Shown here: piece by piece, positions 23,421-36,394 of the stretch
How positions within the stretch are numbered: position 1 is the stretch's first letter
How the letters are laid out: each line of letters starts with the position of its first letter
NCBI GenBank assembly: GCA_932294295.1
Contig: OW028573.1
Span: forward strand, 59,435,829 to 59,499,828
Length of the DNA: 64,000 nucleotides
Direction: 5' to 3'
Source of the DNA: Alitta virens
Lineage: Eukaryota; Annelida; Polychaeta; Phyllodocida; Nereididae
Translations under genes and position numbers: made by a program
Notes under the pieces: generated by a model
Databases searched by the model: none
What the model was told of the DNA's origin: nothing
The model's input: only the letters and a program-made list of their open reading frames with translations

Positions 23421-26400
23421 AGGTGAGACATGTGAATGAAGGGCACAACTAGCCCAAAAAGGCTAATTAAATATCAAATAATTTCAATGTACATACAATA
23501 GTGTTATGTTGTATTGGAGTTAGGCCCCGGAAACGAGGCCCGCCTGTCATCCCGACCACCCACCCGCCTGTCATACGGACAACTTTTGACCGAAGTAACT
23601 ACAATACTTTCGACGAATGTTTTTGCCGAGGGTAAAAAAACCTTAACCATCAATACTACTCTTGGTTCAAACCTTTGTGGCTTCAATGAAAAATAGGTCT
23701 CACTGGCAAGAACCGATTATGGGCCATAACTCAGAGGTCTTTTAAATTGTAGTACAATTTAAACGAGGTTATATTCGACTCTATCTTTGAGATAGTGAAC
23801 ACCCAAACTGGCGCAGACTTGCTTGGCTTACGTGCCCTCTAATCTCTTACGCCAATTAGTGGACTGCCCCAGGTGGGCTTTGTAGGCCTGGTTGCAGGAA
23901 GCAAGGTCAATATAAAGTCTCCTTCAAATGGATTTTTTGAAGTGGTAAGACTTGGGCCCATATCATGCTTTGAACAGCAACACGATGGACTATCATGTTA
24001 GTGCAGATTTTTATGACACAAGCTAGTTTAAACGATGTTACTGAGCGATGGTCAAGAGCAGGACTCAATTCATTGTCCATGACCTAAATGGAAATAGAAA
24101 CAACGGCAAAATCCTCTGACAATTGCAGGGTTTCATAGCAGACTATTGCTGGGAGGCAGGGGATTACTAGTTGTCAGTCAGGGATAGAAGTCTTAATCCA
24201 ATAAGCTGCATCAGGCGATCATCCCATGACAGAAAAAGAGGAAGGCTGCCCCAACACGACCTATTATCTGGGGTTCCTATAAAAAAGACGAAGGGCGGGG
24301 TAAAAAGAGCAGGGAGACGGATTTATGGAGAGGGATCAATGCACCCTGCTGTGTTTGCCTTCGCTTGACTGATCCCAGCCCAGAGATTGGGACGACCCGA
24401 GCGTTTTAGGGGGCTAAGTCAGCCACAAAGCCAAGTGGGTCCTGGATACTGCAGAGTGTGCCACCCCATCTAGAAACCTCACGTTCTCTATTACTGCTGC
24501 TGGAGCCATATTTCATAACCTGCATTTGCCAAGTGCTAACGAGTCACTTTGCCCACGAAAGACGACAGCTTTCTTTATGTCCTTTTTTTTTTCTTTTTTC
24601 CCCACAGCAGCAGGCTCAGAACCTGGCAGCTATTGCAGGCGTCAATATCATTTGTCAAATGCAACTCAATCAGAGCAATTTAATTTACGCTTCGACTAAC
24701 TTGGCTGCGTGAAATCAATCAGTGTCTGGATGGCCTGGAACATGGTGTAAATTAAAATGATCATTAGCAGCCTCTGCTTCAATCACACTCTGACAAGTCC
24801 TAATTCTAACTCCAATCGATGATGAAAAATCAACAGTAGAAACCGATCAATATGACAGTGTGTAATCTACTTAATCCTAGCTTTGCTACTGGATCCTCGT
24901 ACAAACAGCACATACTGTTCATATTGCTGACAGGGCAAAACCATTGTCATCCTACATGCCCTACAAAAGAAAGACACAGCAGTCAATCAAAATCTCAATG
25001 GTGCTAATAACAAGTCATCACCTGTCAATTCTCTGTTCTACAGGAAAGTATCGTATATCATTGACAACACCATTCCTTCTATTGGTAGATAACACAGCAA
25101 GGCCGTACATACCTGGTTTGTAGCCTTTGTGGGTGGGTCTGCTCAGGTAAATCCCCATTGTACATAAAAGAAGAAAACTAGCAGAATGACAGCAAACAGT
25201 TGAAAAGAACAGAAGGCATGATGCTATACAATCCTCAGAAGCCAGCAGTTGTGTACCAGTTCCCAGGTGTGGCTTGCAGCATGACAATAGACCCAGCCCT
25301 AGTGAGCCCTGCCAGCCACCACGCGCTACCGCTCCTTTCCTCTCCTTCCCGCTCAAATCTCTCCTTGCAGTTCAGCCAAACGCTAGGTGGCACTCAACTG
25401 CCACCAACCCTGCATCCTGCTCACTGATATTGGTCCCCTTGGACTGCAGCTTACAGGAGCCAGACCTTGTAGGCTTATTGTAGCACTCCTTTTAACATAG
25501 CTGGATAAACTGGAATGCTAATTCGTTTATCACACACAACGCTGATTGTTTATCCCATTACATGACCTTTTTATCACACCACTTGAAAGTTACCAGCTTG
25601 AACGTAGGATTTTAAGTCCAATCAAATATCAAACAAACTGCGCCATTCGCTTCCAGGAACCAAAAGCTTTTATGCATAACGTAAACAGGAAAACCGAGTT
25701 GATTTATCCTCTAGTCGATCTGAATACACCAAATTAGAAACATTTGAAAGGAAACTGTTGGTTAAAGGGCATACCTGATCAAACACCATAAAAACGGACT
25801 CATTTTAATGACGAATGAGTTTACAATAACGTCCACCAACCGGATATAAATTAAACAGCAGCCAGACACATTCACAGTTATTTACACACGTTTTTCAATT
25901 TCGCACCATCATAAAGAACACCTGCCATCCTAACTATCCCAGCTGTGTACCACGAGGCCACAATGCGTAAATCAGATTGGGCTGAGATTTTGGTCTTAGT
26001 TTAGTCTGAAATATAAGCAATGCAACTAAATTAAATTTGTATTGCTTCAGTCAATCTCAAGGAATTATCGATGCTACTTCCTCAAAATTATTCAGACTAG
26101 ATGGCTAGTAGATGCTCCAAAACAAGGTCAAGGACAATGTTAGGGCAAATAAGCAACGACATGCATGCATAAATCAATACATGTATAGACCATAGCAGTA
26201 ACTATATGTTAATATTGCAAAGGTTAAAATGCACCTATGAATAAATAGCCTCAAATCAGTTATATTTTTGTTGACTCATATGTAACATATACAAACTCTC
26301 TAGAGTATTAAGTCCATCTTTGATAAACACATATGAGCTTATATGCATCGTATACAAGGATATTCCCTGTGTCCCAGCATTACTAAGAAGATAGTAATGC

Positions 26401-26582
26401 TCCCTTTTAACACTAGATGTCGTGAGAAGTGCACGACATCTCGGGAGTAAACGAGGAATTATTCTTACCAGCTGCAATATTCTCTGGTAGCCTTTGCACT
26501 CAAAATACACTCAAAATACGCCAAAAATGCTACACCAAGAAACTCATTTCAAATAATTCAAGAGAACGTAATAATAACTCGG
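23421..26582. other. Noncoding stretch
   Basis: No exon or mobile element could be supported. An ATG at the 3' end of the minus-strand patch 25110-25160 precedes a possible donor (GTATGT), but no partner exon was found. Confidence 0.3.
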
Positions 26583-27407
26583 TGAGTTGAATTGGTAGTT
26601 TTATCTTATAGGGGGCAACTCACGGTCTTTGCAATTAATGTAGAATATAATTATTTATTATATTCCACAATAACCTGTATACCACATAGAAAAGTCATGT
26701 GGTATAGCCTTTGTGGCATACATATATCTATACCACATGGTTTACCTTAAAAGGATGGAAAATTTATACCACACACTTCTATGTACGGCAAGCAAGCAAC
26801 AAAAAATCTCTATTTGCAGCTAAGTGCTTCGAAGTTTGAACTTAATTTTTTAAATCGGACCAGAATTACTGATTCCAGAGCAAAAAAAGTCACGGGAAGT
26901 TTTCTGTTCAATCTGTTGTAAAGCAACGTTGTCACTTCGGTAAAACTGGCCAAAACCAAATAATAAATAATTTTCTTTCCAAATCTACTATAAAAATAAA
27001 TTCTGACAAGAAATATTTAACAACTGGTTTGTAAATATCCTTAGTAAGATCCTTTATTAATATTTAAATGACTTGGAAAGTTTTGAAGTGATGACGTTGT
27101 ATTGCAGTTTTGTATTGTAACGTCATGTAGTGATATTCATGCGTCTTTTTATACCTCATGCCATCGAGCAATGTTTAGCAAAACAGACCCAAGATACTAA
27201 AGAAATTGTTGGATAATAATAAGACCCAAGTGGATATGTAGTATATTTTTTTATCCCTCACTCGTGGACAGATTGGCTTCAGAATTAACTTGTTGCTAAT
27301 GCCACTCGTGAATTCTAGCCAATCTGTCCACTCGTGGGGAATATAAAAATATACCACATAACCATTGGGTTATAATACCCAATCACAAGCTAAAGCAATT
27401 CAACTCA
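26583..27407. mobile_element. MITE-like element, about 0.8 kb
   Basis: The ends carry an inverted repeat: GAGTTGAATTG at 26584-26594 and CAATTCAACTC at 27396-27406. The interior is AT-rich with several small inverted repeats (TATACCACATGG / CCACATAGAAAAG types) and no coding capacity. The terminal repeat is short and no target duplication was identified, so the class is open. Confidence 0.45.
27265..27330. repeat. Hairpin inside the MITE-like element
   Basis: TGGACAGATTGGCT (27265-27278), a two-base bulge, then AGAATT, pairs with AATTCTAGCCAATCTGTCCA at 27311-27330, leaving a 24-nt loop. Three direct copies of CACTCGTG lie around it. Confidence 0.7.
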
Positions 27408-27498
27408 TCAACACCTAATGTACACCCTTTGCTGGAGTGCTGATGCACTTTTTTTTAAGGGCTAAAAATTTAGGTAAATAGCAGAAGTTAAACATTAT

Positions 27499-28112
27499 GG
27501 CTGGGAGGGGACATGGACATTATTTTTATATCTCGTTCAATTGAGAAAGTAAATCGTTCTATCGAGTAAGTAAATCGTTCTAATGAGATACTGTCTCGTT
27601 CTATCGAGATATTATCTCGTTTTAACAAGATACTATCTTGTTTGAACGAAATAATATTTCGTTCTAACGAAATAACATCTCGTTCTAACAACATAATATC
27701 GTGTTTCAACGATAAAGTATCTTGTCCTAACGAAAAACTAAGTTGTTCTCATTTGGCTAAGATAGTTTTTCGTTGGGACGAGACATTTTTTCATTGAGAC
27801 AAGATATTATCTCGTTTGGACAAGATAGTTTTTCGTTACGACAACATAGTTTTTCCTTGGGACGAGATAGTTTTTCATTGTGACAAGATGTTATCTCGTT
27901 TGGACAAGATAGTTTTTCGTTACGACAACATAGTTTTTCCTTGGGACGAGATAGTTTTTCATTGTGACAAGATGTTATCTCGTTAGAATGAGATATTATC
28001 TCGTTTGGACAAGATAGTTTTTCATTGGGACAAGATGTTATCATTTAAGAAAGAGATGTTATCTCGTTGGAAAGAGATATATAAAAAAAAAGTCCATGTC
28101 CCCACCCAGCCC
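27499..28112. mobile_element. MITE-like element filled with a palindromic minisatellite
   Basis: Terminal inverted repeats of about 26 bp are present: GGCTGGGAGGGGACATGGAC at the left and, reversed, GGCTGGGTGGGGACATGGAC at the right. The interior is built from self-complementary units such as CGAGATAATATCTCG and ACAAGATAGTTTTTCG. It includes an exact 84-bp tandem duplication (27827-27910 and 27911-27994). It encodes nothing; open frames here are translations of the repeat. Confidence 0.7.
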
Positions 28113-31100
28113 TCCTACAAAATAGCCCAAAGAACAAGAAAATATTGTCAATAGAAAAGTTTATAGGAGATGTAGCATATAAAAACCGAATGATGAACAT
28201 GGGGAAGATTGCAGATTGATGAGTTTTAACAGATTTTTACAATGATGGAGATTCATGAAATAAGTTTCATACATTGCAACAATGGAATATTCATATTAGT
28301 GTACATGGCTCTAAAATGTAATCAGCTTTCAGAAACATAAATGAAGAGCAATGCACAGATTCAATTTGTGCTGTTTCACTTGAGAAACAGTGAGCTTAAT
28401 ATCTACCTACGTTATTTCATTCCTATGAAAACTAATGTGATTTGAATTGGTAACTATCATAGTATAATGTTTTGGCTCCTTTTAATAACAAAATTTCATC
28501 AAGATTGTGTGCTTACAATGTTGTTACCAGTGCTGCAGTCGACTCATTGCAGGCCTCTGACCCTGATTGTCCATCATGAGTGACACACCCGCAACAGGTC
28601 ACAGGCCACACAAGAAAATTCTTTAAAAAAGGATTGATATCTGGTTACCAGTGTAGAATGCCAGCTTTACAGCACAAGACACCAGCTCTATAAACAAATA
28701 TTTTTTATTCTGGCTCATGAAAATTGAATGATGGAGACAGAGAAGGTACATCATAAAATTTGCTTCTAAATTATATAGGCTACATATGATCATAACTTGT
28801 GAGAAAGTAAAGCTCTCTTTAAAGCCTCTCCTATATAGAAGATATCATATAGGCTGAGGCTCGCCTATAAAAATATCACAGTGACGTCTGACGCTGGGCC
28901 CTATTATGGTCAGTGTCCCAATATGGTCAATTTCAATTAATGCTCCCTAGTTTCATCTGTTGAGCAGTTGCACCACTGAAACAGCAGTTTTTTTTTAAAC
29001 TTTAGATGTTTTTTTTTCAGTTAGCAAGGTCATTTATGTGTCGTTTCAGTTCACAAGGTCATTCGTAATGGTTTGATGTTGTATTCAAAATAACCCAAAA
29101 AAACCGAGTGCATGAAAACCATGTCAGCCATCAAAATTTCTATTCTCAACTTGCAGGTTTAAAGCTTAACATTTTTGCTTGGCTGGATTCTAAATCTACA
29201 AGAAATTGCTTTCTTTTGAGAGTGTTGTTCATCTATTTCACATCAGAGGCTTTTTTAGTCATTTGTTTCAAAACATCTCACACATAAAGCAAGGTGACCA
29301 TAATAGGACATCTTCGGTGACCATAATATAACACCGGCGTCCTAATTTTGTCAGTATGAGGTTACTTGTTCTAACAGGCTGTATTTTTTCATGTTTAAGA
29401 AATATTTCACTATTTTCAATTATTTTGTAAAGTAACATATGTATCCTTAACAATAGAGTTATTAGGAAAATGCTAATTGTGCAAGACTTTTATTCATAGC
29501 TCTATTAAACAAAAACCTGACCACAATAGGGTACCACACGTTACTTCATCAAAAACCGTTTAAAGATTCTGCAGATGCATCAAAATCATCTGCTGTTCTT
29601 AACAAGTAACCCTCAGAGTTACAAGAGCGCCCATCCTCGGCTGCAGTGACACGCTTATGACTTCCGCTCTGCAATCTGATTGGTTTACTCACCGGAAGAG
29701 GAGCCATGCTGGGCGGAATCTCCTGTCACGTCCTCGTAAGCCTGGTCTGTGGTTGTCATTCTGTCTTGACCACTTTCAGTTGGGGGGCTCAGGGAAACAT
29801 AGCAGCAAATGGAGCGGGTTCCATTTCAGCGTCCGATTTCATCACACTTTTGGGCCCATCACGTCCGCCGACATTCTAAATGCCTCGGTATAGGTCCATT
29901 AAATATAAAGGGGTACAGATTCTCATCTGAAAAAAAAACAAGAAAATGAGTCTACACTGATATAGCCAACAATTCTCTGTGAAACTGGGTAGCATCTGCA
30001 TACACTTCAATAGGCCGATGGATTTACTGTCTTATCAGAAATTCAGGACGCAGGCCACCTGCACACAAACTCGTACGTCTGGGAAAGTTACGAGAATAGC
30101 TTATAACGAAAGTTTGAATTATAGATGGGGGACCTGTATCCAGAGGTCAGCCTGTGAGCTACATCCTTGAGCTTCCATCGCGACCCTTGAGCCACCAAAG
30201 GCGATGGAGAGCTACTTCAATGTGAGACGACAGAGCTTACAGCCTTCTACTGATGAGACAGAGCCTCCCTAAAGATGATGAAGGGGCTGGGCGTTTTCAA
30301 GATGCTGCAGGCTGCTGAGGGAGTATTCTTGGGAAAGGTGGTCAAGCTAAATGACTCGAGCTCATTACCAAATGTCAACTTTAATTAGAGAACTTCAGAC
30401 GAGAATAATGGAGGCAGAAAGAGACTGTAATGAAACACGTCTTCCCTTAAGCAAACGTCGCTTAGCGCCCACAGCTCCCTGGCATATTAATGGATTTTAT
30501 TGGAGCAGCAGCTTTTCTGCACCGGAAAGATTGTCTTTGTGGAAACAACGGTCAATAATTTTTCATTTTCAAGGAGACACGGGCTCACATTTCATGGAAC
30601 ACAAACAAGGACTTCTATTTCCTGGATTAGTTCTCCAATTCAATCTTGCAGTGGGAAGTTTGCTAAACACATAGGCTTTGTTCTGAATTGGAAAACTCGG
30701 TAGGCAATGCGTTGCAGTTTGGTATATGTCTGTTAAATAAGCAGCAACTAAGTCACCAATATGGGTAAAAAAAAAAACACTGATTTAATCGATACTACAG
30801 ATTAGATTCGTTAATGTAAAAAAATTCACGCACAATAGAGAAATAACAAGAGATATTATGAAAAAGGTTCAACGATGTTATATTGACAAAACGAATAATG
30901 ACACTTATTTTTGCCAAATGACAGACTTTATACGCAGCTATCTAAATTTGCTATTCCAGAGCACCGTGTATCAACTAAATTTTTTCCTGGAAGTGGAAAG
31001 AAACTACCGAACCAGAATTCATTCCATGAATGTAGTTGAACGGCGTCCATTAAGGCCATAAGGGAGTCATGACACGTCTGCCAGTGAGAAACCATGGCAA

Positions 31101-33592
31101 CGTACAAATATCAAGTCTGTCATATTTACAAAAGGTATACATGAAGGTCTTCATTGTCATAATCTTTGAAGCTGCCTGTAGGAGGCTACCTTTAGAAGGC
31201 TACATAAGATGCTCTAGTGCATAGGTGACAGATACAATAGGTGGTGCTGCTGCATGGTAGTAAATTGTGCTGTTGAAGGAGAAAAGGATTTCTTTTTTAG
31301 TTTCATCTATATAGCACCGAATAAAGGCTGGTATGAATTAAGAGTTGGGAATCCACAACATAATTATGTTAATATTAACCATAAAGGTGGGGCCTTAACT
31401 GGCATACCATAGCCTCTGAATACAAAGAACATGCATTCTATATACACCAATCTCATATATCGTTGGTCAACAAGGCGCAGTGAGTGAGGTTCGAATCCAC
31501 AAGCTCAGAGTCAATGTCATAGATACCAGTAATACTGCGTATAATAAGACTAAGTATATGCAAACATTGCACAGTATGTCTATCTCTCATGCACGTATCT
31601 CTTGCTTAGCTTCTTTGTAACAGTATAATACTGACAAACCAATTTTATAAGTTTCCAATGTCAGCTTGGCCACAATATATTAATTTAGCATTATCAGCAA
31701 GTAATCACACAAAGAACAATGTGTTACATTAATATTCATAGAAAAATTACATCTCTCTTCCAGCTGCCTGCTCCCTTCAGCTATTGTTAGAACAGAAATG
31801 ACGTTCTCACAGCGGTCACTATTTTTGCATTGTTGGGTGCAAAACATATCAATTCATACTTTCCACAACAATAACAGCATCCTGTTCTATATATAGTTTA
31901 ATACCGGTCTATGACAAATTAATCCAGAAAAAAAATATCTTGGGTACTACTGGTAGAAATATTATAATAGCTATGGCTGTACACGTTATCTGCGTCCTTC
32001 TGTGATTGTTTTATAAATGCACCCAAGAATCACATGGTGCACAACAGTGATATTACAAAGGTCTTAATTGAGAGATTATCCTGTATTAACCATGTCTGGC
32101 CCATGAAACACACAATGTACGACTAACTCAACAATTTCCCTTTTCCCAGACGATCAAGAGAAAAATACCTGGTTGGGGCCAAGATGTCTGAGAGGTGTGA
32201 GCAACAACAGATCATCCAGCTATTCTTCTTATTGTGGCTTTTCATTCTGACTTTTCTTATTCATCATTGCAAGTTCAGTCTTTTCATTTCTTTCCACTTG
32301 TGCGCCTCCGTTGGCAAAGGCAAATAAATATTTCAGAAGAAATATTACAGAACCGGTTCCAAACCTTGGGTTGTTGTGAAGTATTTTTATCTTGGCTTCC
32401 TACGTACTCGTATTGCAAAGAAAAAGTAGTTCACTTAAAACTGCATGTTTTGTTCAATTCCATCTCAAGAGCTACAATCCTTCACAATTGTACTACTCCA
32501 GTTTCAATGTGCTTATATGCCACAAGAAGGTCTGTCAGTCTGTCTGTGAGACATGTAGGACCTATCAATATTTACTATTTCCAAAATAACAGGCAATTCA
32601 TGTCCCGACAGCAATCAGATAATGCTTGATTTACCCAAGGTTAATGCATTGTTTGGGAACTACTTCTTAAAGTCGGCAACAAAGAGAGTTGGTTTCCTTC
32701 TAAATATTATTCCGCCCATTCAGGGAATTTAATTCCCAACAGTACCAGGTTGGCAGAGCTCTGAACGCAGAATATTGAGACTGAATGTGAAGTGTAATCG
32801 TGACAAGAATATAATTCCCCATAATATTTCATCCTAGTGACAGCCATATAGTGACAAGAGTAATTGTGACAGGTCTGCATTAACCCCTGCACCTTTAGGT
32901 TATTAAGCAAATGCTATCCATTCAGCAGGTTATTGTTAAGAGCATGTATGGCATCCAATATAGGGAACATGACAGGTCAAAGATTCTTCTTCAATTTGGA
33001 GTGAATGCTCTGTATGAAAAAAACCCACTAAATGGTGGAACAGGTGTATAACAGGCAGCAATTTTCTACTAATAACGTAACTATTTCTAGGTCTACTTAA
33101 CGAAATACACCTGAGTTAATTGCAAAGAGCTGATTCATTACTTACCACCCGTACAATCCATTGCTCCTACCATGCGCTCTAGTCTTGTAAGATTTTAAAC
33201 TAACTACAATCTATGCAGTTATTTGTATTTGATATTGCTGTCAAGCTGTCAGGATGATATGAAGGATGAACATTTACTGTGCTACAGGATGGAAGACTTA
33301 ATACCGTTCACCTAACATCTGGAAGACAAAGTTTGGCAAGAGACAAAACAGAAATGTCTGTTCCAAACAAGGTCATGGTCAAATCGTAGCTAGATTTACA
33401 CATTGATTGAAAAATTTGCAAGCAAGCAATCAAAAACCACAGAGCAAGCATGCAACCAACCAACCAATATAAAAGTTTTTTGTGGCGTCTCAAGCCGATC
33501 ATTGGGTCTGTGGTAATATGCAGTAAGGCTTCAATCATCCCAGGTACACGAGCTGACTGGAGTTATAACACCATTAGCATCGTCATCAAATA
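28113..33592. other. Noncoding stretch
   Basis: No exon with supporting borders. The patches at 29640-29890 and 30180-30700 are less AT-rich and could be conserved noncoding DNA. A B-box-like GGTTCGAATCC at about 31490 has no matching A box. Confidence 0.3.
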
Positions 33593-33634
33593 AGCAGCAG
33601 TAGCAGCAGTAGTAGCAGCAGCAGCAGCAGCAGA
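33593..33634 (+). repeat. CAG/TAG trinucleotide microsatellite
   Basis: A run of CAG with interspersed TAG, ending in six uninterrupted CAG triplets. It would encode polyalanine on the minus strand in the frame starting near 33790, but no splice-supported gene contains it. Confidence 0.9.
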
Positions 33635-34975
33635 GCAAAAAAACACTTGCAACTGGGAACAGCTGTCATAACAAGGGCTTGATGGTTGTGATGGATAATC
33701 TTGAAATGGTTCCCAAGAGACTTGCCTAAAAGTCAAACTGCTCCTAAAGGCTGATGAAGGCCTATCGGCTCCTCGCCACCACTCAGCCATTCCTGCACAA
33801 GCATCACCTCTTCCACTTTGATACCTTCCCGAAGACTCTAGAGTGCTTCTATGCGTCTGGTTAGCCCATAGCCACAGTGCAATTTGCTTTGTTCTATCTC
33901 CATCGTATGGATGTTACCACAAGGTTCTTGTAACAATAGTACCTAATCACACCCTTTAATCAAGTACACTAAGCCCCCCTAGAAACACTCCAAGCTCAAA
34001 CCACTCCAGAAAATTAATTAGAAGCAGCAGAAAATCGCCCCTAATTTCCATTTGAAGGTTGACAAGAAAATGATGCCACAAATCACACCACCTAAGTACA
34101 CAACATTAAATTTCAGACTGAAGGCTTTTTATGTTCATGTAAAAGCAGCATGACTAATGTATTGTACAAAGTTGCTGATAAAAAGCGTCCTAGGAGCTGT
34201 TAGTTGTTGGGTATATCTGATAAATTTCACACTTAAATCAACCACATAATGGTTAATGTCAGATATAACCATGGCTCATATTCACAAACCAAAGCTCAGT
34301 GTAGAGTATATTATAATACAAGATCCAGTTGTGTTTATATATTCGCCTTTTTGTGTACACATTTTATATTCTTATGATCATTATTTAATTGGGTTTTTTT
34401 TTTTGCAACAGGACCAATTTGAAAAACCGCTTTGGTCAAATGTTGGAATCCTGTTTTTAAATATATTTGAATAAATAAATAAATAATACAATCATCGAAG
34501 AGCACCATGTTATTAAGCCCATCTTTCCGATTATGTAAAATTGCTGTCCATATGGATGGAATAAATGCTTCTGAATAATAAACACTCTGTCTCCATATAT
34601 CCTACAAATGATAATTAAGAAATAGATGCTCCATGTTTATCAAAATCCCATCATCCATATAAAAGACTGAAAGAGAACGGCAGGCAAAAAATATGTAATG
34701 GGTTCAAAAGAAGAAAAACCTCATTTCAAGATAACACAGTGATCAAAGCCAAAGGAGTCTGTGGTTACACACCTGGCCAGCGTCAGAACCAGGAGATAAA
34801 TCAACAGCAAGGAATGTAAGATTGATGGCTCAAGTGAGGAAATGGCACATCAATTAGCTGACAAAACCCACATGTGAAATATCATCCACAAGATGTAACT
34901 ACCAGCTAAAAAATGTATCTCATATATGAAGTACGTAATACATAAAATACTCATTAGTCAAGTTTGGAATTGGAG
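33635..34975. other. Noncoding stretch
   Basis: A T-run followed by TTGCAACAGG and an AATAAATAAATAAATAAT tail at 34390-34490 looks like the 3' end of an old retroposon. No coding part remains. Confidence 0.3.
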
Positions 34976-35257
34976 TATAGTTGGTTTCATTAAAAACAGC
35001 CCGTCAAATTGAACTAGACAATGCTGTCATAGCCGGCTACTCAAAACCGGATCTAAAAGTACATATTTATGATATAATAGATTAATTTCTTACATTTACC
35101 AAGGTTTATATTTATCTGGTGATAGATGTAAGCCAATTATTAGCTATAGAAGCAGACAGAAGCAGCTGGCTTTAGCATGTTCAGACCACAGCCAGGTACA
35201 GGTCGCTACAGAGTACAGACAGCTAGAGTCGACCGTATTTTATGAAAACTGACTGTA
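34976..35257. mobile_element. MITE copy A, 0.28 kb
   Basis: Shares its length-wise layout with 41962-42290: GTTTCATTAAAAACAGCC, GTCAAATTG, ATCTAAAAGTACAT, GATAGATGTAAGCC, AGCTGGCTTTAGC, ACAGCCAGG, AGAGTCGACC, TATTTTATGAAAAC. Its ends are roughly inverted (AGTTGGTTTCATTAAAA versus, reversed, CAGTCAGTTTTCATAAAA), and TA flanks both ends, as in Tc1/mariner-type nonautonomous elements. No coding capacity. Confidence 0.65.
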
Positions 35258-36139
35258 CATGTGCTTACATGCTTATGCATGTGAAGGTAGGGTTTTTAAT
35301 GACGTTCAAGCAGTACATAAACATACACTGCAAGGTCTACTATGGTACTTACAGCTGTGAGATGGGTATGACACTGGCAATGTGATTTAGGATGCCTGTG
35401 GAATTGCAAACTATGATTTTTGCTATTTGTCAATAATGCTTCAATGTAGACTATTGCAGTGGAATGGCCTTAGTTCACAACCTCAGGTGCAGTTCGCATT
35501 TTTCCTTGGATATCAACCTAACATGGCTTCGTAGATTATACTGACATCTAAGCTTTCCCCAGTTAAAACTACAGTGTGCTAGGTTCCTGGTGATTTAATC
35601 ATACAAGCTTTCAAACCAATTCTTACACCATTTGGACACCTTATGTACGGCAAGGGCACCTGGACGAACTGAATACTGCTGATTGTATTCTTGTGCGGAG
35701 GTGGCCATAAAAACTTCACAAAGCAACCAAATGGTAAAATTCGTTGCAAGAGCAAGCCAGGGACAACTAATGGGTGTTCAGGTGAATAGCTGTCTAATCC
35801 CTGACCATCGGTCTTCGCAGCGATGTTGTCTGGCCAGGTTGGATTGAATGGAGAGCCAGGGCTGCCCTGTAAAGGATGAAATGGTCAATGGGCAAATCTA
35901 GGTAGGCAGACCCTTGACATTTTGGCCTTAAATAAGAGAATCCAAAGGTCTTATTTCCTCATTTGCTCATGTCTGGCAGTGAAGAGATCTGGGTGGGATC
36001 ACATGTCCTGGCAGTAGAACACATGTACCTGGAATTGTTTAAACCTTGTTCTAAGAAACAAATTCCATAAAGTTATAAGCAGAATAACGGAAATAGTGTA
36101 GAGAGTTGGTGGATGTGACGATTTATCAAATGAAGATCC
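35258..36139. other. Noncoding stretch
   Basis: A minus-strand frame open for about 100 codons at 35580-35885 follows an acceptor-like TCATCCTTTACAG, but has no start, no convincing donor and no recognised domain. Confidence 0.3.
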
Positions 36140-36153
36140 TCTAACCTCTTAAG
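36140..36153. repeat. Left target-site duplication of SINE
   Basis: TCTAACCTCTTAAG, repeated at 36333-36346. Confidence 0.85.
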
Positions 36154-36332
36154 TGTGTGTGTGTGATAAGGGCTTTACGTCCTGCACCAGTTGGGCTAAT
36201 TAGGACAGGCAGAGACCATGGCAATGAGACGGAGGAGGAAACAGCCATCCAACTTAGGCTCGCCCAGGAATCGAATCCGGGACCCAGCGGTTGGAAGCCC
36301 AGAGCGCTACCTCTGAGCTAGGCCCCTGCCCT
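36154..36332 (-). mobile_element. tRNA-derived SINE at the edge of the foldback element
   Basis: A near full-length minus-strand copy of the family at 7960-8143. The tRNA-like 5' part holds TAGCTCAGAGG and CGGATTCGATTCC, followed by the shared body and a (CA)n tail. A 12-bp gap relative to other copies removes part of the segment around GCAGAAATACAGG. Exact 14-bp duplications flank it. The right duplication overlaps the first bases of the foldback element, so the SINE inserted after that element was in place. Confidence 0.88.
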
Positions 36333-36346
36333 TCTAACCTCTTAAG
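36333..36346. repeat. Right target-site duplication of SINE
   Basis: TCTAACCTCTTAAG; its last bases are also the first bases of the foldback element's terminal repeat. Confidence 0.8.
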
Positions 36347-36394
36347 CCACTGTCACACGGGCCGGTTGTGCCGTAGTGAAGCCGTAGTATTACG

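Noticed and set aside
25110..25160. First coding exon on the minus strand beginning MGIYLSRPTHK before a GTATGT donor
   Set aside because: The start and donor are suggestive (a MGxxxS myristoylation-like start), but no in-phase partner exon was found and one short match is not enough.
27827..27994. CRISPR-like array from regularly spaced repeats
   Set aside because: Units are contiguous and self-complementary without unique spacers, in a eukaryotic genome.
27757..28044. Cys/Asn/Glu-rich repeat protein on the minus strand, and a similar one at 27488-27709
   Set aside because: Translation of the ATCTCG minisatellite inside a MITE; no splice or start context.
33563..33790. Minus-strand exon starting MAEWW and ending in polyalanine
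   Set aside because: Depends on a CAG microsatellite for much of its length and has no clear donor or partner.
35580..35885. Collagen-like or other exon on the minus strand (GSPGSPFNP) after TCATCCTTTACAG
   Set aside because: Open for about 100 codons but only one GxP-type repeat, with no convincing donor and no recognised domain.
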